Positions 17,864-26,613 are shown, counted from the first letter of the stretch. The stretch is DNA of 64,000 nt from Ardenticatenaceae bacterium (GCA_020634435.1 JACKBS010000006.1:124001-188000), one strand, 5' to 3'. Program-made: numbers and translations. The notes: a model not told the origin generated them from the letters alone.

Positions 17864-18373
17864 ATGGAGCGCATGCCTACCAGAAAAAACTTCCTGCAAA
17901 AAATCAATACACGTATTGCCATGTCGGCCGTCGGCGCACAGATTCTGGCGCGCACGATGCATCATTTGGATGGCGTGGTGCTGCGGTTGAGCAACGGCCG
18001 TTCCACCGCAGCCAGCTTGCTTACGGGCCTGCAAATTCTCAATCTTACGACCACCGGGGCTAAAAGCGGCCAGCCGCGCACGGTGCCGTTGGTGGCGGTT
18101 CCCTCTGCCGATGGGCAGATGATTGTTATTGCGTCAAACTGGGGGCAAGCGAAGCATCCCGCGTGGTATTTCAATTTATTGGCCCATCCTGAAGTGACGG
18201 TGATGCTAGACGGCCGTTCCCAACCTTACCTGGCGCGTGAAACTGAAGGGACGGAACGAGAGGCTTGCTGGCAAACGGCCGTACAAACCTATGCCGGCTA
18301 TGCGGCCTACAAGCAGCGCACCACTCGGCAGATTCCCGTTATTTTGCTCACACCACAACCGATTCTCTCATAA
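17864..18373 (+). CDS. Deazaflavin (F420)-dependent nitroreductase-family oxidoreductase
   Basis: The protein has about 169 residues. It contains the DDN-family core LNLTTTGAKSGQPRTVPLV, then VIASNWGQAKHPAWYFNLLAHPEVTVML and a PVILL end. Members of this split-barrel family use the deazaflavin F420H2 to reduce quinones or nitro compounds. The start is ATG 17864 or 17873. TAAAAT lies seven bases before the second, which could give a leaderless message. Another F420-type enzyme is encoded at 19676-20053. Confidence 0.88.
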   Translation: MERMPTRKNFLQKINTRIAMSAVGAQILARTMHHLDGVVLRLSNGRSTAASLLTGLQILNLTTTGAKSGQPRTVPLVAVPSADGQMIVIASNWGQAKHPAWYFNLLAHPEVTVMLDGRSQPYLARETEGTEREACWQTAVQTYAGYAAYKQRTTRQIPVILLTPQPILS

Positions 18374-18466
18374 TATCCCAATAGCATCTTCACATTTTCT
18401 AAACAGGTTCTCCCTATCATCGCCCCTGCTTTGGAAGAGAATATTCTTTAATCTGTGAGGTAGAAA

Positions 18467-19099
18467 ATGAAGCAAAATATTATGAAATTTGGGCAATTGG
18501 GCTTGCTGGCTCTAGTCATTGTGGGGTTGGTAGCTTGTTCTGGTGGGGAAAGTACGGCCGATACGGCCGTTCCTACCGCTACCACTGCTGTTGTCTCAGG
18601 TGGTGATACCGACGCCCCAACCGTTGAACCAACCGCCGTTACAACTAGCGCAGAAACCAGCAGCGAAACGGCCGTTGTTGAAGAATCGGCTACTGAAGTG
18701 CCTGTTGAGGCAGTTGCCGCCGTGGAAAACACCAAGTTGAACCTGAATGAAGCCACCGGGGACGATTATCTGGCGACCATCCCCGATTTCAGCAGCCGCA
18801 TGGGGCGCGAGTTTTTGGAGTATCGGCCATACATCAGCATTTTGCAGTTCCGGCAAGAGATGGGTAAATACGTCAGTGATGACCAGGTTGCTGTGTATGA
18901 GCAATATGTCTATGTGCCGGTGGCGGTTGATGATTCTGATGCGGCCACGCTGATGCAGCTGCCTGGTGTGGATGAAACGATCGCGGCGTCATTGATGGGG
19001 GAACGGCCGTTTGGTTCCAATGAAGCCTTTTTAGCTGCCCTGGCCAACTACGTCTCCGCTGAGGATGCTAGCGCAGCGGCTGGCTATCTGTCTCAATAA
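18467..19099 (+). CDS. Lipoprotein with helix-hairpin-helix repeats
   Basis: This 210-residue protein starts with a lipoprotein signal peptide ending in VGLVAC-S. A Thr/Glu/Ala-rich linker (about 25-85) leads to a ComEA-like region, LNLNEATGDDYLATIPDFSSRMGREFLEYRPYISILQF, and a second HhH-like stretch (LMQLPGVDETIAASLMGERPFGS). Such domains bind DNA non-specifically in ComEA, so this could be a surface-anchored DNA-binding protein; that is an inference. GAGG precedes the ATG. A strong hairpin terminator follows. Confidence 0.8.
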   Translation: MKQNIMKFGQLGLLALVIVGLVACSGGESTADTAVPTATTAVVSGGDTDAPTVEPTAVTTSAETSSETAVVEESATEVPVEAVAAVENTKLNLNEATGDDYLATIPDFSSRMGREFLEYRPYISILQFRQEMGKYVSDDQVAVYEQYVYVPVAVDDSDAATLMQLPGVDETIAASLMGERPFGSNEAFLAALANYVSAEDASAAAGYLSQ

Positions 19100-19111
19100 C
19101 CACAACCCATG

Positions 19112-19143
19112 CAAGAGCCAGGTTCTGCGGAACTTGGCTCTTG
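19112..19143 (+). terminator. Hairpin terminator after the HhH lipoprotein gene
   Basis: CAAGAGCCA (19112-19120) pairs with TGGCTCTTG (19135-19143), extended by GTTC/GGAAC. Only a weak T-rich tail follows, and the ribosome site of the next gene starts six bases later. It may therefore also sequester that site. Confidence 0.6.
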
Positions 19144-19159
19144 TTGTAGGAGTAATGTT

Positions 19160-19591
19160 GTGAATCCTGAACTGGTCAATCATCGGTATCGCCTCTTTTT
19201 GTTTGTGCTGGCGGGTTTCATTTTTATTGGCAGTGTGGTGGAATTGGCGCTGGAAGGTCACACGCAGGTGCCAACCCAGTGGATTCCCTTTGTGTTAAGC
19301 GGGCTGGGGATTGTGGCAATTACGGCCGTACTCGGTTGGCCCAATCGTAAAACCATTTGGGCGCTGCGGGGCGTGATGGGTTTGACCGCGCTGGGCAGCT
19401 TTTTGGGTATGTATGAGCATTTGGCGCACAATATTGAGTTTGCTCTGGAAATTCGCCCCAACGCTGTGGTGAGCGACGTTTTTTTCGAGGCGCTGCGTGG
19501 TGCGAACCCGCTGCTTGCACCCGGCATTCTAGCCTTGGGTGCGCTTCTGGCGCTAGCCGCCACTTACTACCACCCCGCGCTCGAAGCCTAA
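19160..19591 (+). CDS. Small membrane protein, unknown function
   Basis: This 143-residue protein has four predicted membrane helices (about 12-30, 41-58, 67-85 and 118-138). The start is GTG at 19160, six bases after AGGAG. I do not recognise the family. Between helices 3 and 4 is a soluble stretch with YEHLAHNIEFALE. It lies between the HhH lipoprotein and a PPOX-type enzyme on the same strand. Confidence 0.7.
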   Translation: MNPELVNHRYRLFLFVLAGFIFIGSVVELALEGHTQVPTQWIPFVLSGLGIVAITAVLGWPNRKTIWALRGVMGLTALGSFLGMYEHLAHNIEFALEIRPNAVVSDVFFEALRGANPLLAPGILALGALLALAATYYHPALEA

Positions 19592-19675
19592 ATTTTTCAG
19601 ATAAAGCTAAGCTTGCCTCCACCAGTCGTGGCTATAATCAACCCTGGATCAATCAACTCAGAAGGAGATCGTGTC

Positions 19676-20053
19676 GTGACGTTTACCGATTTAGGCCGTG
19701 AGCAATATATTTCTTTGGAAACCTTTCGCAAAAATGGCGAAGGCGTCAAAACGCCCGTTTGGGTCGTGGGTGAAGGGGATAAAATGTACGTTTGGACGCA
19801 GCGGGACAGCTGGAAAGTTAAGCGCATCCGCAACAACAGTCAAGTGCGCCTGGCCAAGAGTGACCAGCGGGGCAATACCTCCGGCAAGTGGGTCTCGGCG
19901 CAGGCGCGTGTGTTGGACACCCCCGAAGCACGAGCCAGCATGCAACAGCGGCTAACCAAAAAGTATGGCTTGCTGGCGCGGCTTTTTTTGCTGATGGGTC
20001 GGTTGCGCGGCAGCAGCGACCGTCAGGTTGTGCTTGAAATTCAGGCTGTGTAA
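19676..20053 (+). CDS. PPOX-class F420-dependent oxidoreductase
   Basis: This 125-residue split-barrel protein begins MTFTDLGREQYISLETFRKN and contains VKTPVWVVGEGDKMYVWT and SWKVKRIRNNSQVRLAKSDQRG. This matches the PPOX-class F420-dependent enzyme family, which acts on small substrates or on biliverdin-like compounds. The start is GTG 19676, downstream of AGGAGA. With the gene at 17864 it suggests that the organism makes or uses coenzyme F420. Confidence 0.88.
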   Translation: MTFTDLGREQYISLETFRKNGEGVKTPVWVVGEGDKMYVWTQRDSWKVKRIRNNSQVRLAKSDQRGNTSGKWVSAQARVLDTPEARASMQQRLTKKYGLLARLFLLMGRLRGSSDRQVVLEIQAV

Positions 20054-20125
20054 AGCAGACCCCCGCAAAAAGTGGCGCAAAGCCAGATCTTGGAACGCGC
20101 CCAAGCGCGGATGAATGCGGAAAAT

Positions 20126-20539
20126 TTAATGATTCCAGGTGGGGTTTTTGCGCTTGTTATCGAACGCTTTGCGGCAGTGGGTAGCATTAGGGCCAAAGTT
20201 GATAAGCAAGCCAACTTCATACTGAGTTGAACGCAAGTAGTTGAGCAGTTGTGCCTCATGTCTTTGGCTCAATTGTTCCACCGCTTTTATTTCCACAATA
20301 ACTTTGTTGCCTACAACCAGATCGGCAAAGTATTCGCCCATTACTTTGCCATCGTAAAACACTTCGATCTTTTGCTGCTGTATCACGGCCAAACCACTCT
20401 TTTGCAGCTCGTGGGCCATCGCATTTTCGTAAACTTTTTCTAGAAACCCATACCCCAATTTAGCGTAAACACGCTTATAAAAAGCATTCAGGATCACGCC
20501 CGTAATGTCACGATGTTTCAGCCTGATATTCGTTTCCAT
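20126..20539 (-). CDS. GxxExxY family protein
   Basis: This 137-residue protein carries the name-giving motif GFLEKVYENA, then YFADLVVGNKVIVEIKAVEQL and LLNYLRSTQYEVGLLINFG. The D...EIKA arrangement suggests a PD-(D/E)XK nuclease-like fold. Members are widespread small proteins with no proven function, often mobile and sometimes inside rRNA intervening sequences. Here it stands alone between two repeat-rich gaps, which fits acquisition as a solitary gene. Confidence 0.88.
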   Translation of the reverse strand: METNIRLKHRDITGVILNAFYKRVYAKLGYGFLEKVYENAMAHELQKSGLAVIQQQKIEVFYDGKVMGEYFADLVVGNKVIVEIKAVEQLSQRHEAQLLNYLRSTQYEVGLLINFGPNATHCRKAFDNKRKNPTWNH

Positions 20540-20594
20540 CTTTCCCCTTCCGCGACTGTTTGTTATGCAATCCTGCTAATTATACAGGGGAATG

Positions 20595-20667
20595 GGACGC
20601 GGACGAGCGCGGACAAGCGCGGATTTAAATTGGTTTTTTCCGCGTTCATCCGCGCTCGTCCGCGTCC
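20595..20667. repeat. Perfect 19-bp inverted repeat, GGACGCGGACGAGCGCGGA type
   Basis: GGACGCGGACGAGCGCGGA (20595-20613) and its exact inverse (20649-20667) flank 35 bases that hold a further partial copy. It lies between the 3' end of the dehydrogenase fusion gene and the GxxExxY gene. It is probably a dispersed repeat that also terminates transcription. Confidence 0.7.
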
Positions 20668-20685
20668 AGTTTTTAACCCTAGAAT

Positions 20686-22455
20686 TTATTCATCCAGCAG
20701 GTAGACTGGCTCGCCGTAGAAGCGGATGCCGCCCTTGCCTTGTTTTTCCACCAGCATTTCATGCAGCCAGCGGTTTTTCTCCCGCAAAGTTTTGTCGGAT
20801 TTCAGCACGGATAGATCGGCGTTGAGGCGCAAGATGCGGCCGGGGATGATGAAGCGCGTAATGCCTGCCGGGAATAAACGGCCGCTTGACAACGTCGCCT
20901 GCATCACCTGATTCACCGTGTACTCAGGGAAAATTACCACGGCAGCCAGCGCCTCATATTCATTTTTCAGGCTGAGGATATTGCTGTTGAGCGTGCGGTC
21001 CACGTGCCCAGCGGCGTCAATGTACGCCTCGGTGAACTGGTTCAGCGCTTCCAGCCGGTTCACCCCCTGCGCTGGATAAATCAAAAAGACGCGATTGTCG
21101 ATGGTTTGAATGTAGCAGAGGCCGCCGTATTCAAACATCTCATCAGCCGCCCGCTCGATGTCCGTTTCTTGCATGGCGATGTCTGGCAGGGTGTGCAGCA
21201 GGGCCAGCAGCTCGTTCACCCGAATTTTGCAGATGACGTGATACCAGGTGTGAAGCCCCAGCCCGTCCTCCGTGGAGATGACCTGGACGATGCCGTGCTT
21301 GTAGCCCAACTGCTTCATGGCCGTGGTGCGGGTCGCGCCATCGAGGACGATGTAACGGCCGTCTTCACTCTCAATCACCACCGGCGGATTCCCCAATAGG
21401 CCATCATCTTCCAAACGACCAGCCAGGCGATCGACCCGCTTTTGGTCAAAATGTTCATGCGGCACCACTTTTTCCATCGGCACCACGCGCAGCGGCAGCA
21501 CCGTGCTCACCTCTACTTCCTGGAAGAACTCAATGATTTGCTCCGCCAGCATGATGGACGCGGCCAGATGGGCATCATCGGTACTGGCAGCGATGCGCGG
21601 TGTGGCAATGACTCGTGGATGTTCGATGAGCGCTCGGTTTGGCTGCGGTGCGGCCTGGAAAACATCAAGGGCAGCCCCGGCGATACGGCCGTCTGCCAAA
21701 GCCTCCAGTAGCGCCGCCTCATCAATGAGACCGCCGCGCGCCGTGTTGATGAGGTACGCTGTGCGCTTCATCCGCGTCAGCTGCTCCGCGCCGATGATGT
21801 GGCGCGTTTCGGTCCGCAGCGGCACGTGCAGGCTGATGAAATCCGCCTTGACAAGCAGCTCATCCAAATCGACCCGTTGGATATTTTCTTGTAGGCGCAA
21901 TTCGGGGGTAATGGATGGCTCGTTGACGATCAACTTCATGCCAAATGCCTCGGCGCGAATGGCCACCTCGCGGCCAATCCGGCCGAATCCCACAATGCCC
22001 AACGTTTTGCCCGACAACCCCGTTCCTATGAGCTGGCTCACGTCCCATTTCCCGGCCATCATGCTGGTGTAGGCGTGGGGCAGGCGGCGAGCGAGCGAGA
22101 GCAGCAGTCCCATCGTGTGCTCGGCTACGGCCAGGGTGTTGGCGTCTGGGCAGTTGAGCACAGCCACCTCTTTTTCCTGGGCGTATTCGACGTCGATGTT
22201 GTCAAAACCAGACCCGGCACGGCCAATGAGGCGCAAATTCAGGGCATGGTCGATGATGTCGGCGGTAATTTGGGTGCGATTTTCTACCACAATGCCATCG
22301 TACTCATGCACGATGGCCAGCATTTCTTCCTGGCTCAGATTCGTTTTTATGGCTACGTCCATTTGCTCTTGCAGCATGGTCAGGCCTGCTTCATGAATGG
22401 GGTCGCAAACTAGGATATGGGGACGACGGCCGTCTTGCCGGTTTTTGTCTGCCAT
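20686..22455 (-). CDS. D-2-hydroxyacid dehydrogenase-like domain fused to a ParB/SerK-like domain
   Basis: The protein has 589 residues. Residues 12-325 match phosphoglycerate dehydrogenase (SerA): GRAGSGFDNID, the nucleotide-binding GFGRIG (156-161) and NTARGGLID with Arg240. Two catalytic positions are changed. The usual EP of DVFxxEP reads DVFQAAP (Ala269), and TPHIGAST reads TPRIAAST (Arg287). Residues 325-395 form a ParB/Srx-fold domain (VPMEKVVPHEHFD, YIVLDGATRTTAMKQLGY) like that of free-serine kinases (SerK, SbnI), and a long C-terminal region follows. The dehydrogenase half is probably inactive or altered and may serve as a sensor; serine/phosphoserine metabolism is the best guess. 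Confidence 0.8.
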   Translation of the reverse strand: MADKNRQDGRRPHILVCDPIHEAGLTMLQEQMDVAIKTNLSQEEMLAIVHEYDGIVVENRTQITADIIDHALNLRLIGRAGSGFDNIDVEYAQEKEVAVLNCPDANTLAVAEHTMGLLLSLARRLPHAYTSMMAGKWDVSQLIGTGLSGKTLGIVGFGRIGREVAIRAEAFGMKLIVNEPSITPELRLQENIQRVDLDELLVKADFISLHVPLRTETRHIIGAEQLTRMKRTAYLINTARGGLIDEAALLEALADGRIAGAALDVFQAAPQPNRALIEHPRVIATPRIAASTDDAHLAASIMLAEQIIEFFQEVEVSTVLPLRVVPMEKVVPHEHFDQKRVDRLAGRLEDDGLLGNPPVVIESEDGRYIVLDGATRTTAMKQLGYKHGIVQVISTEDGLGLHTWYHVICKIRVNELLALLHTLPDIAMQETDIERAADEMFEYGGLCYIQTIDNRVFLIYPAQGVNRLEALNQFTEAYIDAAGHVDRTLNSNILSLKNEYEALAAVVIFPEYTVNQVMQATLSSGRLFPAGITRFIIPGRILRLNADLSVLKSDKTLREKNRWLHEMLVEKQGKGGIRFYGEPVYLLDE

Positions 22456-22475
22456 AGTGGGTTCCTCTTATTTGG

Positions 22476-22528
22476 GGAGATTGGAGACTGGAGATTAGAG
22501 ATTTTTTGTCTCCAATCCCTAATCTCTG
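22476..22528. repeat. GGAGATTAGAGATT quasi-palindromic repeat
   Basis: Units of GAGATTGGAGACTGGAGATT are followed by the inverse form TCTCCAATCCCTAATCTC. Other copies are at 23649-23718 and 25566-25602 (both inside the next gene), 48266-48323 and 56355-56402. Confidence 0.7.
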
Positions 22529-22633
22529 AAAATTCAGAATTGTGCGTGTATGGAAAAAGTATAACAAGATTCGACCCATTCGGCAGTCAAACTGTTGTAG
22601 ATTACACTTGGGCAGATTTTTTGAAATTGTCGG

Positions 22634-22689
22634 GTAGGGGCAAGCCCCCGTGCTTGCCCAAAACAGGCAGCCACGGGGGCTGCCCCTAC
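22634..22689. repeat. GTAGGGGCA...TGCCCCTAC inverted repeat
   Basis: This 56-bp quasi-palindrome contains GCCCCCGTG and CACGGGGGC arms. It ends 15 bases before the start of the large membrane protein gene, so it falls in that gene's 5' leader and could affect its expression. Confidence 0.65.
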
Positions 22690-22704
22690 ATAACCAACTT
22701 TTGT

Positions 22705-25700
22705 ATGTCCAAATTTCGTGAGCGCGTCACCAACTGGTGGCCATTTTTGCTGCTAACCGCGTGGGGCTTCCCACTGATTACGCCGCTGCTGAGCTGGACG
22801 GCCGTTCCTTGTACCCACGATGGCCATCTGCATTACCATCGCGTCGCCGCCATGCGCTACGCCTGGGAAAATAGCCTCTTTTTTACCCGCTGGCTGCCCG
22901 ATCTGGCCTTTGGCTATGGCTACCCATTTTTTGTCTATCGTGAGCCGCTGCCGCTGTACGCAGTGCTCTGGCCCCATTTGCTTGGTCTGACGCTGCCCGT
23001 CGCCACCAATCTATTTTACATAATCGCAATTTTAGCCTGCGGCTGGTTCATGTTTTTGTGGGTGCGAGACATTTTGGGCAAGTGGGCTGGGCTCGTCGCC
23101 GGGATGGCCTACATGGCCGCGCCCTATGTGCTGGTCGATGCCTTGATTCGCGGCAATTCGCCAGAGTCGGCGGCGCTGCCGCTTTTCCAGCTGCTGCTGT
23201 GGGCGGGGCGGCGCTGGTTATTGGAAGGCAAGGCGAAGTGGTTTGGAACGGCCGTTTTCGGTCTCATTCTCCTCGGCTTTAGTCACAACATCTCCATGCT
23301 CATTTTTACGGCGACGCTGGGTGTTTACCTGCTGGCGCTGGCCTGGCTGCACCGCCTCAACTGGCGCATCTGGTTGACCCGATTGGTCCTGCTCTTTGGC
23401 CTCGGCCTGGGCACGACCATTTTCTACACGGGCGGCGCGCTGCTGGAGCTAGATAGTGTCACGCTGGAGCAGTCCACCACCACGCGCAACAACGATTTCC
23501 GCTTCAACTTCACTGCCCTCGACGAGATTTTGGCTCCTGTTCAGCCAGAAGACCCCTCACTGCTAAATCCACCGCTGCCGTTTCGGTTGGGCTGGGTGCC
23601 GCTGGGGTTGGCAATTTTTGGGATAGTGGTTGCCATTCTGAAAAGAAAGGAGATTAGAGATTGGAGATTAGAGATTGATAGCGCAACCCAATCTCCAATC
23701 TCCAATCTCCAATCTCCGAAAGAAATTTATTTTCATATTTGGCTGATGTTGGCAGGTACGGCCGTTTTCCTCTTCATGTCGCTGCCTATCTCCGAATTTA
23801 TCTGGGAAGGGCTGCCGCTGATCGATTTTGTGCAGTTTCCCTGGCGCTTTGTGGGGCGAGCGGCGCTGCCATTGGCGTTTTTGGCCGGGGTGCCTTTTTT
23901 CTTTTTTCAACGCAAAGGCGCAGAGGCGCAGAGAAGGGGTTGGGCTGGTGTGTTTGTTGGGTTAGCAGCGGGATTGTTGGTACTAGAGGCGATTCCGACA
24001 GTTTACCCGAATGTATGCCAGGAAGCCGCGTTCCCCACGATTAATACCGTGCATCAGTACGAGCACGAGACGGGGCTGGTGGGGGTGGACCCTGAAGGCA
24101 GCTATTTCCCGCGCACGGTGGAGCAACGGCCGTCTTCATCCCTCCTCGAAGCTGATTATCTGGCCAACGAAACCCCGCAGCGATTGGATACGGCCGTCTT
24201 CCCCCCAGACACCCGCGTCGAATCAATCACCTACGAAAAATTAGGCGTTACTGCCCAAATCAACAGCCCAGAACCATTCACGGCGCGTTACCTCTCGTTT
24301 GATTTTCCCGGCTGGGTGGCAACGGTGGACGCTGAATCCGTGCCCATCACCCCGGAAGACCCTAGCGGTCTCATCACCTTCCCCGTCCCCGCAGGCAGCC
24401 ACGAAATCAGCGTGCGCTGGCAATCCACCCCTACCCGCACCGCGCTGCTGGGGCTGAGCTTGTTCTCGCTGGCCGGGGTTTTGGTGGTGCTGCTTGTCTT
24501 GACGAAAACACAGTCGTCGGTAATCAGTATTCAGTATTCAGTATTCAGTAAACAGCAACTGAATACTGGACACTGGTCACTGATTACTGATTACTGGCCA
24601 CTGATCACTGTCGCCGCTTTGCTCATTGCAGGCAAGCTGCTCATCGACAATGCCGAGACGCCGCTGCGGCGGGTGGCGGGGCCGGATGTGGCCAACACGG
24701 CCGTTCTCCAAGCCTCTGAATTACGCTTGGACGGATACAACTTGAGTGAAACGGCCGTTCCCTCCGGTAGCTTCTTCGATATTGATCTCGCCTGGACCGC
24801 CACCGATTACCCGCAAGCGCGCTACCAATCCAACGTTTGGCTGGTGGGGCCAGATGGCCTCACCTGGAGTGATCTGGACACCTTCCGCCCCCGCCTCTAC
24901 GAGGACGCGCCGGATACCCGCGCCTGGCTGCCGGGCCAATGGGCCTGGGACAGTCGCGAAGTCACCGTTTTGCGCGGCACGCCACCTGGCCAATACGACA
25001 TTGTTCTGACGCTGTTCGACTTTGCCACCTTGCAGCCCATCACCCTGCTGGATGCAAATGGGGCGGTGCTGGGGCCAACGGCCGTTCTCGGCCAAATCAC
25101 CGTCACCGAACCGGAAGCTTTGACCTTTGTTTCTGATTACATCATGGGGCAAATAGAGGGCATAACTTTGCATGAATATCGTCAGGACAGGGTAATGGCG
25201 ATGCCGGGAGATCAAATCTTATTAACTTTCTTATGGCGTCGATCACAATCACCTTCAGTTGAGGGCTTTGACTTGAAGTTGCGAAACGAGAACGGCGAGG
25301 AAGTTTTTAATTGGAATTTACCATTCACTTTGCCGAATTATCCACCATCAGAATGGCCATCTCAGATGGTTCGTGGCCAGCATTTACTGCGCCTGCCTGC
25401 GGGACTGGATTCCGGCAGCTACCAGTTTATGGCGGACGGGATTGTTTTGGGCCAGATTGACATAATCGCCCCCGAGCGAGTTTTTGAGGCAGTGGAAATG
25501 CAAACGGCCGTAAACACTACCTTCTCCCAAAACAACCAACCCCTTATCACCCTCTTCGGCCTCACCCAATCTCCAATCTCCAATCTCCAATTACCAATCT
25601 CCCTCCTCTGGCGTGCCGAAGCCGAAATGCCCACCAGCTACCGCGTCTTCATTCACCTCGTCAACGCCGACGGCCAAATTCTGGCCCAGGCGGATGGCGA

Positions 25701-25896
25701 ACCGGCCAACTGGACACGCCCCACCACTGGTTGGGTGCCCGGCGAATACATCCTCGACGAGCACACGCTCACGCTGCCGCTGGAGCTACCCCCGGACGCC
25801 AGCCTGCGCATCGGTCTCTACGATCCGGCCACGGGACAGCGTTTACAAACAGAAGGTGGTGAGTTTGTGACCCTGCCCTTCAATAGCGAGGAGTAA
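22705..25896 (+). CDS. Large membrane protein, PTPS-related/GT-C glycosyltransferase-like
   Basis: This 1063-residue protein has an N-terminal integral membrane part with ten or more helices and the conserved start CTHDGHLHYHRVAAMRYAW. That matches the membrane family annotated as 6-pyruvoyl-tetrahydropterin synthase-related and resembles GT-C enzymes that use lipid-linked sugars. A long extracytoplasmic beta-rich region follows (about 640-1063). I placed the start at ATG 22705; upstream in-frame sequence is repeat DNA. Four dispersed genomic repeats are inserted in frame: 23649-23718, 23911-23935, 24516-24610 and 25566-25602. They encode odd stretches such as DWRLEIDSATQSPISNLQSP. It may act in surface glycan assembly. 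Confidence 0.75.
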   Translation: MSKFRERVTNWWPFLLLTAWGFPLITPLLSWTAVPCTHDGHLHYHRVAAMRYAWENSLFFTRWLPDLAFGYGYPFFVYREPLPLYAVLWPHLLGLTLPVATNLFYIIAILACGWFMFLWVRDILGKWAGLVAGMAYMAAPYVLVDALIRGNSPESAALPLFQLLLWAGRRWLLEGKAKWFGTAVFGLILLGFSHNISMLIFTATLGVYLLALAWLHRLNWRIWLTRLVLLFGLGLGTTIFYTGGALLELDSVTLEQSTTTRNNDFRFNFTALDEILAPVQPEDPSLLNPPLPFRLGWVPLGLAIFGIVVAILKRKEIRDWRLEIDSATQSPISNLQSPKEIYFHIWLMLAGTAVFLFMSLPISEFIWEGLPLIDFVQFPWRFVGRAALPLAFLAGVPFFFFQRKGAEAQRRGWAGVFVGLAAGLLVLEAIPTVYPNVCQEAAFPTINTVHQYEHETGLVGVDPEGSYFPRTVEQRPSSSLLEADYLANETPQRLDTAVFPPDTRVESITYEKLGVTAQINSPEPFTARYLSFDFPGWVATVDAESVPITPEDPSGLITFPVPAGSHEISVRWQSTPTRTALLGLSLFSLAGVLVVLLVLTKTQSSVISIQYSVFSKQQLNTGHWSLITDYWPLITVAALLIAGKLLIDNAETPLRRVAGPDVANTAVLQASELRLDGYNLSETAVPSGSFFDIDLAWTATDYPQARYQSNVWLVGPDGLTWSDLDTFRPRLYEDAPDTRAWLPGQWAWDSREVTVLRGTPPGQYDIVLTLFDFATLQPITLLDANGAVLGPTAVLGQITVTEPEALTFVSDYIMGQIEGITLHEYRQDRVMAMPGDQILLTFLWRRSQSPSVEGFDLKLRNENGEEVFNWNLPFTLPNYPPSEWPSQMVRGQHLLRLPAGLDSGSYQFMADGIVLGQIDIIAPERVFEAVEMQTAVNTTFSQNNQPLITLFGLTQSPISNLQLPISLLWRAEAEMPTSYRVFIHLVNADGQILAQADGEPANWTRPTTGWVPGEYILDEHTLTLPLELPPDASLRIGLYDPATGQRLQTEGGEFVTLPFNSEE
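23649..23718. repeat. GGAGATTAGAGATT repeat inside a coding sequence
   Basis: Direct and inverted units of the family seen between genes at 22476 and 48266 lie in frame within the large membrane protein gene, in a loop between two helices. Confidence 0.8.
23911..23935. repeat. CGCAAAGGCGCAGAGG repeat inside a coding sequence
   Basis: A short copy of the CGCAAAGGCGCAAAG family (inverted repeat at 37014-37065) encodes QRKGAEAQRR at the cytoplasmic edge of a membrane helix. Confidence 0.7.
24516..24610. repeat. GTAATCAGTATTCAGT repeat inside a coding sequence
   Basis: About 95 bp of the GTAATCAGTAATCAG family (intergenic copy at 1968-2034) is read in frame as VISIQYSVFSKQQ and following residues, between two membrane segments. 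Confidence 0.8.
25566..25602. repeat. CCAATCTCCAATCTCC repeat inside a coding sequence
   Basis: This inverted-orientation copy of the GGAGATT family is translated as QSPISNLQLPISLLW in the soluble C-terminal part of the large membrane protein. Confidence 0.75.
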
Positions 25897-25899
25897 CCT

Positions 25900-26613
25900 A
25901 TGGTTTTCAACAACCCATTCAGCCCGGAGCGCATTGATAATTTGCTAGACGAACTTTGGCTGACCAACGACTCGAAGATTTTGGATGTGGGCTGCGGCGA
26001 GGGTGAGCTGATTTCGCGTCTGTTGCAGCGATTTAACTGTCAATCTGTGGGGGTGGATGTGGATGAAACGGCCGTTCAAATCGCCCAACAAAAAACCGCC
26101 AACTTTGCCTCTAAGGTCACCTTTCACACTGCGCCCTTTGCGGACATCAGCTTCCCCGCCAACCATTTCGACGCCTGCTTTAGTTTGGGTGCAACCCATG
26201 CCTTTGGCGAAGTAGGCAAGGCGCTGGACAACGCCCTGACCAGTCTGAAAGCGATCACCAAACCGAGTGGGCTCATCATCCTCGGCGATGGCTACTGGCG
26301 GCAAGAACCAGATCCCGCCTACCTGCAAATGACTGGCATCGACAAAAAAGAGCTCCGCTCCCACGCCGAAAACATCGCCGCGGGGCAAAAAATTGGGCTG
26401 GAATGCATCTACGCTATCATCGCCTCCCGGCAGGAGTGGGACCATTTTGAAGGCGCTTTTGGGCTGGCCGCCGAGCGTGAGCTTTTGCAAAATCCTGATG
26501 ATGCGCAGCTTGCCGAAAAAGTGCGCCGCCGTCGCATCTGGAAAAATGCGTATTGGCAATGGGGCCGGGAGACGATGGGTTTTGGCTTGTATGTGTTTCT
26601 CGTAGAAAAATGA
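25900..26613 (+). CDS. SAM-dependent methyltransferase
   Basis: This 237-residue class I methyltransferase has motif I ILDVGCGEGELISRLL, an acidic VGVDVDE at the end of strand 2 and ATHAFGEVGKAL in the catalytic loop region. The fold is of the UbiE/Methyltransf_25 type. The substrate is unknown. The gene starts three bases after the large membrane protein stop, with GAGGAG upstream of the ATG, so the two are co-transcribed. Confidence 0.87.
   Translation: MVFNNPFSPERIDNLLDELWLTNDSKILDVGCGEGELISRLLQRFNCQSVGVDVDETAVQIAQQKTANFASKVTFHTAPFADISFPANHFDACFSLGATHAFGEVGKALDNALTSLKAITKPSGLIILGDGYWRQEPDPAYLQMTGIDKKELRSHAENIAAGQKIGLECIYAIIASRQEWDHFEGAFGLAAERELLQNPDDAQLAEKVRRRRIWKNAYWQWGRETMGFGLYVFLVEK

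Noticed and set aside
22417..22704. Extension of the large membrane protein upstream of ATG 22705
   Set aside because: The extra 96 codons translate two dispersed repeats and overlap the divergent gene's start; no ribosome site supports it.
24721..25215. Long minus-strand frame inside the large membrane protein gene
   Set aside because: No domain, no ribosome site, and overlaps a well-supported gene in full.
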